Assembly: GCA_943328505.2 (NCBI GenBank)
Contig: CALQAH020000024.1
Location: 1 to 33,794, forward strand
DNA from: Rhizobium sp. Q54
GTDB lineage: Bacteria > Bacteroidota > Bacteroidia > Flavobacteriales > Flavobacteriaceae
DNA: 33,794 bases
Direction: 5' to 3'
Part shown: in pieces, positions 7,591 to 16,562 of the stretch
Position numbering within the stretch: position 1 is the stretch's first letter
Layout: each line of letters opens with the position of its first letter
Notes under the pieces: generated by a model
What the model was told of the DNA's origin: nothing
What the model saw: the letters and a program-made list of their open reading frames with translations, nothing else
Database searches by the model: none
Translations under genes and position numbers: made by a program

Positions 7591-7661
7591 ATTAAGAAGT
7601 TAAGCAAATTAAGAAATTCATTAAGCTTAACTATACTTAATTATAATCTTAACTTCTTAAT
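7591..7661. repeat. Inverted repeat between uvrD and the yciO/sua5 gene
   Basis: Perfect 14-base arms ATTAAGAAGTTAAG (7591-7604) and CTTAACTTCTTAAT (7648-7661) enclose 43 bases that contain further TTAAG/CTTAA words. There is no T-tract, so it is not a classical terminator. It may fold in the mRNA or be a small repetitive element. Confidence 0.7.
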
Positions 7662-7668
7662 GGGTAAA

Positions 7669-9996
7669 TCATCCAATGATATCAAGTTTCGCAAATAGCA
7701 ACAACAACTTCTTTATGCCACCAACTTCAAATTTTATCTCGGCTTTTTTATCGGCTCCAATGCCTTCAAGGTTTAACACTTCTCCTTTTCCAAAGCGTTC
7801 GTGCATTACCACATTGCCAACGGTGAGTTTACTATCAAATAAATTAGTGCTTGTTGGAGTATTGCCAACAGGTTTCAATTTACGAATATTTAACGAAGAA
7901 ATAGGTTCATTTGAAAATCCTTTTGGTGGCGTTCCAGCAATGGGTTTTGCCAAACGCAATTTCGACTTATCAATATCCCCAAAAATATCCATATCAATCA
8001 TAGGTTTGTATTGATAACTACCATTACCGGTTCCATTAATATATTCTAAATATTCTCCGTTAATTTCTTCTATAAATCGGGATGGTTCGCTATCCGTAAG
8101 TTTTCCCCAGCGATAACGAGATTGCGCATACGACAAATAGGCTTGATGTTCGGCCCGAGTCAACGCTACATAAAACAAACGTCTTTCTTCTTCTAATTCA
8201 CTTCGTGTATTCAAACTCATAGCGCTTGGAAACAAATCTTCTTCCAAACCAACGATAAACACATACGGAAATTCCAATCCTTTTGCCAAATGTATGGTCA
8301 TCAACGCTACTCTATCTTCATCACTTGTATCTTTATCTAAATCGGTTGCCAAAGCCACATCTTCCATAAATTCTGCTAAAGAACCACGCGCACCATCAAT
8401 TTCCTTTTGACCTTCGGTGAAATCTTTGATACCGTTTAATAATTCTTCAATATTTTCTATACGAGCAATGCCTTCGGGAGTTCCGTCTTTTTTGAGTTCT
8501 TGAACCAATCCAGTTTTTTTAGTCACATGATCGGTCAAATAAAAAGCATCTTGATTTTCATTAATTACTTGAAAACTCCTAATCATGGTCACAAAATCTT
8601 CCAGTTTTTGTTTGGTTCCCGAATTCAATTTCAAATCAATCTTATCGATGTTTTGCATTACTTCAAAAACGGAACGTTTGTATTGATTGGCAGCAACGGT
8701 CAACTTCTCAATGGTAGTATCTCCAATACCTCGCGCAGGATAATTGATAACACGAATTAAGGCTTCTTCATCTTTGGGATTAATCACCAATCGTAAGTAG
8801 CACAATACATCTTTAATTTCTTTACGTTGATAAAACGATAATCCACCATAAATTCGATACGGAATATCGCGCTTTCGTAAAGCATCTTCCATGGCACGAG
8901 ATTGAGCATTGGTTCGGTACAATATGGCAAACTGTCCATTCAACATTTGGTGCTGCATTTTTTGTTCCCAAATGGTGCTGGCTACAAATCGTCCTTCTTC
9001 GCTATCGGTAATGCTGCGGTTGACTTTTATCTTGGAACCAAAATCATTGGCAGTCCAAACCACTTTATCTAATTTGGTTTTATTTTTGTCGATGATGGAA
9101 TTGGCAGCTTCTACGATATTTTTGGTAGAACGATAATTTTGTTCTAATCGATAGGTTTGTACATTTTCATAATCTTTTTGAAAGTTCAAAATGTTATTGA
9201 TATTAGCACCTCGGAACGCATAAATACTCTGAGCATCATCGCCAACGACACAAATATTCTGAAATTTATCTGATAAAGCACGAACAATTAAGTACTGAGA
9301 ATGATTGGTATCTTGGTACTCGTCTACTAAAATGTATCTAAAACGATTTTGGTATTTTGCCAAAACATCAGGAAACCGATTTAAGAGTTCGTTGGTTTTC
9401 AATAACAAATCATCAAAATCCATGGCGCCGGCTTTGAAACAACGATCCACATAGTTTTGATAAATCTCTCCTAAACGTGGCTTCTTGCTCATAGCATCGG
9501 CTTCTTGCAGTTCAGGATTGTTGAAATACGCTTTTACGGTAATCAAACTGTTTTTATAGGAGGATATTCGGCTTAAAACCTGTTTCGATTTGTAGATGTC
9601 TTTATCCAACTGCATTTCTTTAATAATAGCCGAAATCAATCGCACACTATCCTGTGTATCATAAATCGTGAAATTGGATGGATAACCTAGTTTGTCTGCT
9701 TCACTTCTTAGAATTCTTGCAAAGACGGAGTGAAAAGTTCCCATCCATAGATTTTTGGCTTCCGCCGAACCTACAATATCCGAGATACGCTTTTTCATTT
9801 CGCGTGCGGCTTTGTTGGTAAATGTCAGTGCCAAAATACTAAAAGCGTCCACACCCAAACTCATCAGGTATGCAATACGAATGGTCAAAACACGCGTTTT
9901 ACCAGAACCAGCACCCGCAATAATAATCATTGGGCCATCTTTTTGTAAAACGGGTTCTTGTTGTGCTGCGTTAAGTTGACTGATGTGTTTTTGCAT
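7669..9996 (-). CDS. UvrD/PcrA-type superfamily I DNA helicase
   Basis: 775 residues, full length. Motif Q/I: LNAAQQEPV and AGAGSGKTR. Motif Ia: ALTFTNKAAREM. Motif II: VDEYQDTN. Motif III: VGDDAQSIYAFRGA. Motif IV: EQNYRSTKNI. Motif V: TIHLAKGLEFPYVF. Motif VI: VALTRAEHQAYLSYA. The C-terminal ~60 residues (VGNVVMHERFGKGEV) form the Tudor-like domain that binds RNA polymerase in PcrA/UvrD. It is a 3'-to-5' helicase for nucleotide excision and mismatch repair and for clearing stalled replication or transcription. The start is supported by a -7 element 23 bases upstream. Confidence 0.93.
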   Translation of the reverse strand: MQKHISQLNAAQQEPVLQKDGPMIIIAGAGSGKTRVLTIRIAYLMSLGVDAFSILALTFTNKAAREMKKRISDIVGSAEAKNLWMGTFHSVFARILRSEADKLGYPSNFTIYDTQDSVRLISAIIKEMQLDKDIYKSKQVLSRISSYKNSLITVKAYFNNPELQEADAMSKKPRLGEIYQNYVDRCFKAGAMDFDDLLLKTNELLNRFPDVLAKYQNRFRYILVDEYQDTNHSQYLIVRALSDKFQNICVVGDDAQSIYAFRGANINNILNFQKDYENVQTYRLEQNYRSTKNIVEAANSIIDKNKTKLDKVVWTANDFGSKIKVNRSITDSEEGRFVASTIWEQKMQHQMLNGQFAILYRTNAQSRAMEDALRKRDIPYRIYGGLSFYQRKEIKDVLCYLRLVINPKDEEALIRVINYPARGIGDTTIEKLTVAANQYKRSVFEVMQNIDKIDLKLNSGTKQKLEDFVTMIRSFQVINENQDAFYLTDHVTKKTGLVQELKKDGTPEGIARIENIEELLNGIKDFTEGQKEIDGARGSLAEFMEDVALATDLDKDTSDEDRVALMTIHLAKGLEFPYVFIVGLEEDLFPSAMSLNTRSELEEERRLFYVALTRAEHQAYLSYAQSRYRWGKLTDSEPSRFIEEINGEYLEYINGTGNGSYQYKPMIDMDIFGDIDKSKLRLAKPIAGTPPKGFSNEPISSLNIRKLKPVGNTPTSTNLFDSKLTVGNVVMHERFGKGEVLNLEGIGADKKAEIKFEVGGIKKLLLLFAKLDIIG

Positions 9997-10019
9997 TATG
10001 TAAAATCAATTATGACGTA

Positions 10020-10027
10020 CAAAAATA
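10020..10027 (-). promoter_or_regulatory. -7 element for the uvrD/pcrA gene
   Basis: On the minus strand the site reads TATTTTTG, an exact TAnnTTTG, with about 18 bases of expected leader to the ATG at 9996. No clear -33 TTG is seen. Confidence 0.5.
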
Positions 10028-10118
10028 GCATTTTTACACGAAGATTCTAGAGCGGATTTGATTTCATTTGAACAATTTATCAGCAATTTATTTTATTAAA
10101 AAATAATTACTTAAAACA

Positions 10119-10151
10119 AAAAAAGCTCAAGTAAAATACCTGAGCTTTTTT
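10119..10151 (-). terminator. Terminator of the PNGase F-like gene
   Basis: The near-perfect stem AAAGCTCA / TGAGCTTT with a ~10-base loop lies 20 bases past the stop of the minus-strand gene, with A-runs upstream that become the T-tract on the minus strand. Confidence 0.8.
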
Positions 10152-10170
10152 CGACTAATTAAAACTAAAG

Positions 10171-11511
10171 TTAATTTTTAAGGATTTTTTCTTTGACAAC
10201 GATTTTGTTTTCAAACTCTATTTGCAATACATACAAACCTTGAGAAAAATTGGATGTACTTATTTGCTTTTCGTTTCCTTGATAGACTTTTTGTCCTAAA
10301 GTGTTAAAGACCGTAATGGCATTTATTTCATCATTGGTATCAATAGTTATAAAATCACTAGATGGATTTTGGAAAATCGAATACTCTACATAAGTTGGAC
10401 TTTCCAATCCTAATGAACTTCCTGTTCCTTGCATGTATAACGAAATAGGAAAATAACCTTCTCCACCCGCAAAAACAGCTGTTGGCACACTGATTCTAAA
10501 ATTGTGATTTCCAGCAGTGATTATGCCCATATCCAATTTTCTAATAGGAATATTATAACCAGGACACCAATTACTAAACGATTGCCAAACAGCATCTGTT
10601 CTTGGTGTTGTCCCATAAATTCCATTGCCCTGAGTGTTGTAAACACGGTAAGGTTCGCAGGAGGTTTCGCCTGGTTTATAGGTTAAAATTGGAGTAATTA
10701 AATTATCAAAATAAATATAATGCCATCTTCTATTGTATTCTTCACCGCCACTATTGGCACCATGATTTGAAGTAATCAAATAAAAACTTGCATTATCAAT
10801 ATCATCGGGTAAATTAACGCTAATGGTTCTGACGGTTTGTCCAATGGCGTCTGAAGCTCCAGCTTGATAATTGTTCATGTATTTTTGGAAATTCAGTGGA
10901 AATAGAAAATTGTTACTTGATGTAAAAGTAGACGAGTTTGAAACTAAAGTTAGTGTTCCGAAAAACACACTATTAATTCCTGCACATCCCGCAACTTGAG
11001 TTTGAGCTGCATAAGGAACTCCAAAAACTTGAAGTTCTATCCAAAAATCATAAGCTGCAATAAGCTGTGGATCTTTAAATATTTTTGCAATATTGTCAAC
11101 ATTAAAAACATAGGGAACTTGAAATGGTGCTATATTTTTATTCATAAATGGCGTTATAAATCGAGCCAATTCAATTTTAGGAACAGTATTAGTATCATAG
11201 TTTGTTGCGTCTTTGGGTGCAAATGCCAAATTTACATTACCTATACGATCATAGTTATCACAATCGGCTTTTATAGTAATGTTTAAAGACATAGTACTTC
11301 CAAAAGCTAACAATTCTGCAGCGGAAAGTTTTTTGGCATACAAATCATTACGATGACGAATAACACCATTAGGAACAGGCTGATTTACAACTCCAGCATA
11401 CCCATCATAAAAACGAATTTCATCAAAGACCGTAAGCGTTGTTTGAGCAGAAGATTCTAGAGTTATGAGATTGAAAATCAAAAGCAACAAGAAAAGTAAC
11501 GATTTTTTCAT
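10171..11511 (-). CDS. Secreted peptide-N-glycosidase F-like glycoamidase with T9SS sorting domain
   Basis: 446 residues from the ATG at 11511; an upstream ATG at 11553 would add 14 residues in front of the signal peptide. The signal peptide is MKKSLLFLLLLIFNLITLES. Residues ~25-365 resemble the two jelly-roll domains of PNGase F of Flavobacterium/Elizabethkingia meningosepticum: CDNYDRIGNV, ARFITPF, SGGEEYNRRWHYI and SNWCPGYNIPIRKLD. The catalytic residues of PNGase F (Asp60, Glu118, Glu206) align with Asp88, Glu159 and Glu258. The Trp two residues after Glu118 appears to be Gln161. Residues ~375-446 are a T9SS type A sorting domain (QNPSSDFITI, VFNTLGQKVY, GLYVLQI). It should be exported by the T9SS and remove N-linked glycans or act on related amides. 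It is followed by a terminator. Confidence 0.8.
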   Translation of the reverse strand: MKKSLLFLLLLIFNLITLESSAQTTLTVFDEIRFYDGYAGVVNQPVPNGVIRHRNDLYAKKLSAAELLAFGSTMSLNITIKADCDNYDRIGNVNLAFAPKDATNYDTNTVPKIELARFITPFMNKNIAPFQVPYVFNVDNIAKIFKDPQLIAAYDFWIELQVFGVPYAAQTQVAGCAGINSVFFGTLTLVSNSSTFTSSNNFLFPLNFQKYMNNYQAGASDAIGQTVRTISVNLPDDIDNASFYLITSNHGANSGGEEYNRRWHYIYFDNLITPILTYKPGETSCEPYRVYNTQGNGIYGTTPRTDAVWQSFSNWCPGYNIPIRKLDMGIITAGNHNFRISVPTAVFAGGEGYFPISLYMQGTGSSLGLESPTYVEYSIFQNPSSDFITIDTNDEINAITVFNTLGQKVYQGNEKQISTSNFSQGLYVLQIEFENKIVVKEKILKN

Positions 11512-11610
11512 AGGAAATTGGTTTATGTAAAAATATCTAAAATATTCTAACAAATAACTTGTCCTATATTATTTTTTTAATTTTGACAAACAGAAAAGAA
11601 ATGAATGTTT

Positions 11611-11618
11611 TACTTTTG
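11611..11618 (+). promoter_or_regulatory. -7 element for the 173-residue membrane protein gene
   Basis: TACTTTTG is an exact TAnnTTTG. The expected leader of about 22 bases is A-rich and ends in AAAACCA before ATG 11644. TTTG at 11582-11585 is a possible -33 box with long spacing (25 bases). Confidence 0.6.
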
Positions 11619-11643
11619 CTAGCATTAAAAATAAATAAAACCA

Positions 11644-12165
11644 ATGAACTCTGATAAAATCCTTGAATTGTTATTTTACACCTTACCAGCTTTGATTACA
11701 GGCGGTGTTGCTTACTATTTGTTCAACGCCTATTTTGCGGATCAACAAAACACGAGACGCTGGTTGTTACAAAAAGAAAACCAAAAACTGGGATTACCCT
11801 TGCGTTTACAAGCCTTCGAAAGATTATCCTTGTTTTTGGAGCGTATTAATCCTAACAAATTATTAATTCGTATCGCGCCTTTAAGTGATGATAAATATGC
11901 GTATGAAAGTTTGCTAATTCACCACATCGAACAAGAGTTTGAACACAATTTGGCACAGCAAATTTATATTTCTGATGAATGTTGGACGATTATTCTAACG
12001 GCCAAAAACACCATCATTCAAAACATTCGAAAAACGGCCATGAGTGAGCGTGTGACTGATGCACACAAACTAAGAGAAACCATTCTCAACGATTTGTACG
12101 ATAACGAATCCGCAACTACTATAGCATTGAGTTATTTGAAGAATGAAGTGAGTAGTTTTTTATAA
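11644..12165 (+). CDS. Conserved Bacteroidota small membrane protein, function unknown
   Basis: 173 residues. One transmembrane helix near the N-terminus (about residues 9-28, LFYTLPALITGGVAYYLF) is followed by a cytoplasmic helical domain containing RLQAFERLSLFLERINP, HHIEQEFEHNLAQQIY and WTIILTAKNTII. It has no cofactor or catalytic motif and belongs to an uncharacterised family seen across Flavobacteriia. It has its own promoter. Its stop lies five bases from the convergent aminopeptidase gene, with no terminator between them. Confidence 0.75.
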   Translation: MNSDKILELLFYTLPALITGGVAYYLFNAYFADQQNTRRWLLQKENQKLGLPLRLQAFERLSLFLERINPNKLLIRIAPLSDDKYAYESLLIHHIEQEFEHNLAQQIYISDECWTIILTAKNTIIQNIRKTAMSERVTDAHKLRETILNDLYDNESATTIALSYLKNEVSSFL

Positions 12166-12170
12166 AAACA

Positions 12171-14255
12171 CTATTTTTTTTCATCAAGCAATTTTTGCAA
12201 ACTATTTTTTTCAGTGAGCGTAAGTGTTGGCATAGAAGCAACAAATAATTCTCGATAACCTTCTTGTGTTAGTAATTCTCTGATTTTATCTTTGGCAAAC
12301 TTTACAAATTGCCATTTGTGGTGGGTTGTTGCATTAATTAAACTTTGCAAAACCAAACTGTCTTTAGAATTAATAAGTAACGCATTTATAATGGCATTTT
12401 GCCTTACCGAACTTTCAAATTTTGGAGAAGTGTAATCAACCAACTCTTGATAATAGGAAGTTTTTAGAACCGGATCGGCTTCTGTAGAAAGCGTGTAAAA
12501 AGTGAGATACATAATGCGCAAGGACTTATCATTCATACCAACCCAGTTTTTTGCAAGGTTCAAATACCGCATACGATCATTTGGAAAATTTTTCCACAAA
12601 TTCATAAAGGCAATTTCACGGGTTTCATAGGAAGCATCTTCTAAAAGAGTTTCGTATTGCGATTTGAATTCCATTGGGATTTCATCTGTAAATTCTGCTA
12701 CGGCTTGACGAATTTTGATTGTATTGGTTTGTAATGCCAACTGAAGGATTTCTGTTTTTTCTACAAATGGAACTTCCTTCAATTGATACAAGATTTCTGT
12801 TTTTACTGGAAAATAAGCATCCGATTGCATGATTGTTTTAAATTCGATTTCGCGTTCTTGCAATGGAATGTCGCACATTTTTTGAACTTTAACCAGTTGT
12901 TGGATAAATTTATTTTTATTTAATAAAAGATTGACTTCTTGAGAATTAAACTTATAATCTTCAAGCCATTGTTTACTAAATGCTGCAGTATCAAAGTTGG
13001 ATACGTTACGAACTTCATCTAAAAAATTTTCCGTTTCCACATTCTGAAACGCGTATTTTTTTAAATAATTTTTAACCGCTTTTTGAAAGGCTTTCGCACC
13101 AATACTTTCCCGAATGACATGCAATGCCCATGCTCCTTTTTGGTAAAACGAAAGCGAACTCGCTTTTTCATTCATTACAGGAATGGTGTCATTCTTTGCC
13201 GCATTTTTTAATTGTAAAGAAGACTTATACAATTGGTAATAAAAATAATCCTCTCCAAAAATCTCTCGCTCTGCTAACAAAGCATAGTAGGTTGCAAAAC
13301 CTTCTTGCAGCCAATGGTGTTTCCCCGACTTTGCTGTAATTAAATCTCCAAACCATTGGTGTGCTAACTCGTGTGCATTGACATTGATATAGTTTCTATC
13401 GTTAAAACCTATAGCATCGACTACAAAATCTTGTGCAAAAAGTGTTGATGCCGTATTTTCCATTCCTGCATATAGAAAATCCTCTACAGGTATTTGTTTG
13501 TAGATTTTCCAACGATACTTCACGCCTATTTCTTTTTCTAAGAAATCAAATATTTGTTTGGAATGACGATAGGTTGGTTCAAATTTAGCCGTGTCTTTGG
13601 GTTGTATAAACAATTGCAGTGGAATTCCCGATTTGGATGCAACCACTTTATGACTAAAATCACCAATTGCAAGTGCTAGCAAATAGGAACTCATCGGTTT
13701 TGTCATTGTATACATCCATATTTTTTGGTTTTTATCAGGATATACTTTGGTCAAAACACCATTCGATAATACATTGTATTTTTTATCAAAAGTAATGTTC
13801 AAATTAAAAACTACTTTTTCGTTAACATCATCAAAACTCGGAAACCAATGGCTTGTATATTTTCCTTGTCCTTGTGTCCAAACTTGTTGATTGCTAATCA
13901 CTTCATTTTTAAAATCTCCATTAAAATATAAGGTTTGCTTTGGAGTAGCTTCATAAGTAAATGTCAAGTTGTATTTTCCTTTTTTATAGTTTCCATACAA
14001 CACTAGTTTTTTTCCTGAATTAAGATACATCGCTTCTTTGCCATTCATTGCAACGTTAGTAAACGTCATGTTTTGCGCATCGATTTTAATCGTATCAAGG
14101 GTTTCTTTTACTTCCAAAACATAACGAACAGAGCCAAAAACCTTACGTTCAATAGGATTAATCGTGATATTCCCAGTTACAGTTTTGAAATCCACCTTTT
14201 GCGTTTGCTGGGCGAAGGAAAAAAACGAAATGAAAAAGAAAAATAAATAGCGCAT
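12171..14255 (-). CDS. M1-family zinc aminopeptidase
   Basis: 694 residues from ATG 14255, chosen because the signal peptide begins there (MRYLFFFFISFFSFAQ); 14 extra residues upstream are unlikely. The substrate motif is GMEN (264-267). Zinc ligands are in HELAHQW (His295, His299) with Glu296 as general base and Glu318 in LQEGFATYY as third ligand. The C-terminal ~250 residues are helical repeats. It is exported and removes N-terminal residues from peptides, probably in the periplasm or at the surface. A TATCTTTG promoter lies inside a CTCTGTG-repeat leader. Confidence 0.9.
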   Translation of the reverse strand: MRYLFFFFISFFSFAQQTQKVDFKTVTGNITINPIERKVFGSVRYVLEVKETLDTIKIDAQNMTFTNVAMNGKEAMYLNSGKKLVLYGNYKKGKYNLTFTYEATPKQTLYFNGDFKNEVISNQQVWTQGQGKYTSHWFPSFDDVNEKVVFNLNITFDKKYNVLSNGVLTKVYPDKNQKIWMYTMTKPMSSYLLALAIGDFSHKVVASKSGIPLQLFIQPKDTAKFEPTYRHSKQIFDFLEKEIGVKYRWKIYKQIPVEDFLYAGMENTASTLFAQDFVVDAIGFNDRNYINVNAHELAHQWFGDLITAKSGKHHWLQEGFATYYALLAEREIFGEDYFYYQLYKSSLQLKNAAKNDTIPVMNEKASSLSFYQKGAWALHVIRESIGAKAFQKAVKNYLKKYAFQNVETENFLDEVRNVSNFDTAAFSKQWLEDYKFNSQEVNLLLNKNKFIQQLVKVQKMCDIPLQEREIEFKTIMQSDAYFPVKTEILYQLKEVPFVEKTEILQLALQTNTIKIRQAVAEFTDEIPMEFKSQYETLLEDASYETREIAFMNLWKNFPNDRMRYLNLAKNWVGMNDKSLRIMYLTFYTLSTEADPVLKTSYYQELVDYTSPKFESSVRQNAIINALLINSKDSLVLQSLINATTHHKWQFVKFAKDKIRELLTQEGYRELFVASMPTLTLTEKNSLQKLLDEKK

Positions 14256-14259
14256 AATT

Positions 14260-14300
14260 GTTTCACAGAGTTTACACAGAGAAAAACAAAGATACACAGA
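14260..14300. repeat. CACAGAG short repeats in the M1 gene leader
   Basis: CACAGAG occurs three times in about 40 bases (near 14264, 14275 and 14295). The promoter -7 element lies between the last two copies. Confidence 0.5.
14287..14294 (-). promoter_or_regulatory. -7 element for the M1 aminopeptidase gene
   Basis: The minus strand reads TATCTTTG, an exact TAnnTTTG, giving an expected leader of about 27 bases to ATG 14255. No clear -33 box is seen. Confidence 0.5.
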
Positions 14301-14379
14301 GTTTTTATAAATTTAGATTAAAAACCTATCTTCGCTTTTAATAAAAAGCAAAAGATAAATGACGAAGAATTAAAGTCAG

Positions 14380-14406
14380 TCTATTATCTATAAGTCTATT
14401 ATCTAT
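14380..14406. repeat. TCTATTA-type intergenic repeat, copy 2
   Basis: Identical over 27 bases to 6917-6943. It ends nine bases before the recG start codon. Confidence 0.7.
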
Positions 14407-14415
14407 AATCTTAAA

Positions 14416-16524
14416 ATGTCTAACAATCTCCTGCAAACTCCCATAGAATACCTAAAAGGCGTTGGCCCACAGCGTGGTGAGTTGTTGCGTAAAGAAGTTG
14501 GAATTCATAAATATGAAGATTTAGTCAATTTCTTTCCCAATCGGTATATTGACAGAACGCGTTATTACAAAATAAACGAATTACAAAATACGGTTGCCGA
14601 AGTCCAGATTATTGGTAAAATCATCAACATCAAAACCGTAGAGTTTGGAAAAGGAAAAAAGCGTTTGGTTGCTACTTTTGTGGATGATATTGGTCAAATT
14701 GAACTCAATTGGTTTCAAGGTCACAAATGGATTCGAGAAAGCTTAAAACTCAATGAAATGATGGTTATTTTTGGAAAATGTACCGCTTTCAACAACACTT
14801 ATAGTTTTTCACATCCCGAAATAGAATTACTTTCCGAGCATGAAAAGAGTTTACGTTCGGCGATGCAACCTGTATATCCATCAACCGAAACATTAACAAA
14901 CAGAGGAATTACCAACAGAGTTGTCAATAAAATGATGCAACAGTTGTTTTTTGAAACGCAGGTAAAGTTTCAAGAAACGCTACCTGGATATTTGATAGAA
15001 GAACTCAAGCTGATTCCGAAAAATGCCGCTTTGTTCAACATTCATTTTCCTAAAAGTGCAGAACTCTTAGCAAAAGCACAGTTTCGATTGAAGTTTGAAG
15101 AATTGTTTTTCATCCAATTGCAATTGATTACCAAAAACCTTATTCGTAAACATAAAATAAAAGGTCATCCGTTTACCATTGTTGGTAATAATTTTAATGA
15201 TTTCTATCAAAATCACCTTCCTTTTGAATTAACCAATGCACAGAAAAAAGTATTGAAAGAAATTCGAAATGACATGGGAACTACAGCCCAAATGAACCGT
15301 CTTTTACAAGGCGATGTAGGTTCGGGGAAAACGATAGTAGCCTTAATGGCTATGCTTATTGCAATGGATAATGGTTTCCAAAGTTGCTTAATGGCACCCA
15401 CAGAAATCTTAGCCAACCAACATTTTAATGGCTTAACAGAATTAGCTAAAGAATTAAATATTAATATAAAAATACTAACTGGTTCAACAAAGACTTCACA
15501 ACGAAAAATCATTCACGAGGAACTTGAAAATGGGACATTAGATATTATTATTGGAACACATGCCTTATTGGAAGATAAAGTACAGTTTAAAAATTTAGGC
15601 TTAGCCATTATCGATGAGCAACATCGATTTGGTGTGGAACAACGCTCTAAATTGTGGAAGAAAAACGATATTCCTCCGCATGTTTTAGTCATGACTGCCA
15701 CTCCTATTCCACGAACATTAGCCATGAGTTTGTATGGAGATTTGGATATTTCGGTGATTGACGAATTACCTCCGGGAAGAAAACCCATTCAAACGGTACA
15801 TCGTTTTGATAGTAATCGATTAAAGGTTTGGAAGTTTATTCGGGATGAAATCGCTTTAGGCAGACAGATTTATATTGTTTATCCATTGATTCAAGAAAGT
15901 GAGAAAATGGATTTTAAAGACTTAATGGATGGTTACGAAAGTATTTCTAGGGATTTCCCGTTACCTCAATACAGTATTTCTATCCTTCATGGAAAAATGA
16001 AACCCGTCGATAAAGATGCTGAAATGAAACGCTTTTCCGAAGGTAAAACCAATATCATGGTTGCGACTACCGTAATTGAAGTTGGTGTAAATATTCCCAA
16101 TGCAAGCGTAATGATTATTGAAAGTGCGGAACGTTTTGGATTGTCCCAACTACATCAATTGCGCGGTCGTGTAGGTCGTGGTGCGGATCAAAGCTATTGC
16201 ATTTTAATGACTTCCTATAAATTATCTAGCGATAGCAAAACCCGAATGGAAACCATGGTGAGCACCAACGATGGATTTGAAATTGCTGAAGTAGATTTAA
16301 AACTTCGTGGACCAGGCGATTTAATGGGAAAACAACAAAGTGGAGTTCTCAATCTTCAAATTGCCGATTTGGTTCGAGATAAAGACATTTTACTTTTGGC
16401 TAGAAATTATGCCATAAAATTACTTAAAGAAGATGCACCCATGGAAAAACCAGAACATCAAACTATGAGAGTTGTTTTTATTGAAATGACAAAAAAGAAA
16501 AATATATGGAATTATATTAGCTAA
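14416..16524 (+). CDS. recG: ATP-dependent DNA helicase RecG
   Basis: 702 residues. The N-terminal wedge/OB domain begins LLQTPIEYLKGVGPQRGELL. The helicase core has Walker A GDVGSGKTIVA, Walker B DEQH (in IIDEQHRFGVEQR), MTATPIPRTLAMSLYGDLD and the C-terminal RecA domain with VATTVIEVGVN and LHQLRGRVGRG. The end has the RecG-specific LKLRGPGDLMGKQQSG segment. RecG remodels stalled replication forks and Holliday junctions. The start is immediately preceded by the TCTATTA repeat, and no clear TAnnTTTG element is seen nearby. The bestrophin gene follows after 38 bases and may share its transcript. Confidence 0.95.
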   Translation: MSNNLLQTPIEYLKGVGPQRGELLRKEVGIHKYEDLVNFFPNRYIDRTRYYKINELQNTVAEVQIIGKIINIKTVEFGKGKKRLVATFVDDIGQIELNWFQGHKWIRESLKLNEMMVIFGKCTAFNNTYSFSHPEIELLSEHEKSLRSAMQPVYPSTETLTNRGITNRVVNKMMQQLFFETQVKFQETLPGYLIEELKLIPKNAALFNIHFPKSAELLAKAQFRLKFEELFFIQLQLITKNLIRKHKIKGHPFTIVGNNFNDFYQNHLPFELTNAQKKVLKEIRNDMGTTAQMNRLLQGDVGSGKTIVALMAMLIAMDNGFQSCLMAPTEILANQHFNGLTELAKELNINIKILTGSTKTSQRKIIHEELENGTLDIIIGTHALLEDKVQFKNLGLAIIDEQHRFGVEQRSKLWKKNDIPPHVLVMTATPIPRTLAMSLYGDLDISVIDELPPGRKPIQTVHRFDSNRLKVWKFIRDEIALGRQIYIVYPLIQESEKMDFKDLMDGYESISRDFPLPQYSISILHGKMKPVDKDAEMKRFSEGKTNIMVATTVIEVGVNIPNASVMIIESAERFGLSQLHQLRGRVGRGADQSYCILMTSYKLSSDSKTRMETMVSTNDGFEIAEVDLKLRGPGDLMGKQQSGVLNLQIADLVRDKDILLLARNYAIKLLKEDAPMEKPEHQTMRVVFIEMTKKKNIWNYIS

Positions 16525-16538
16525 TTATTAAAAAAAAA

Positions 16539-16559
16539 TATCAATTATCAATTATTAAA
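16539..16559. repeat. TATCAAT heptamer repeat before the bestrophin gene
   Basis: Heptamers TATCAAT, TATCAAT, TATTAAA lie immediately upstream of ATG 16563. Confidence 0.5.
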
Positions 16560-16562
16560 ATT

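Noticed and set aside
14331..14350. GCTTTT/AAAAGC hairpin between the M1 gene and recG
   Set aside because: It lies between divergent genes with no T-tract, and short A/T-rich pairings are common by chance here.
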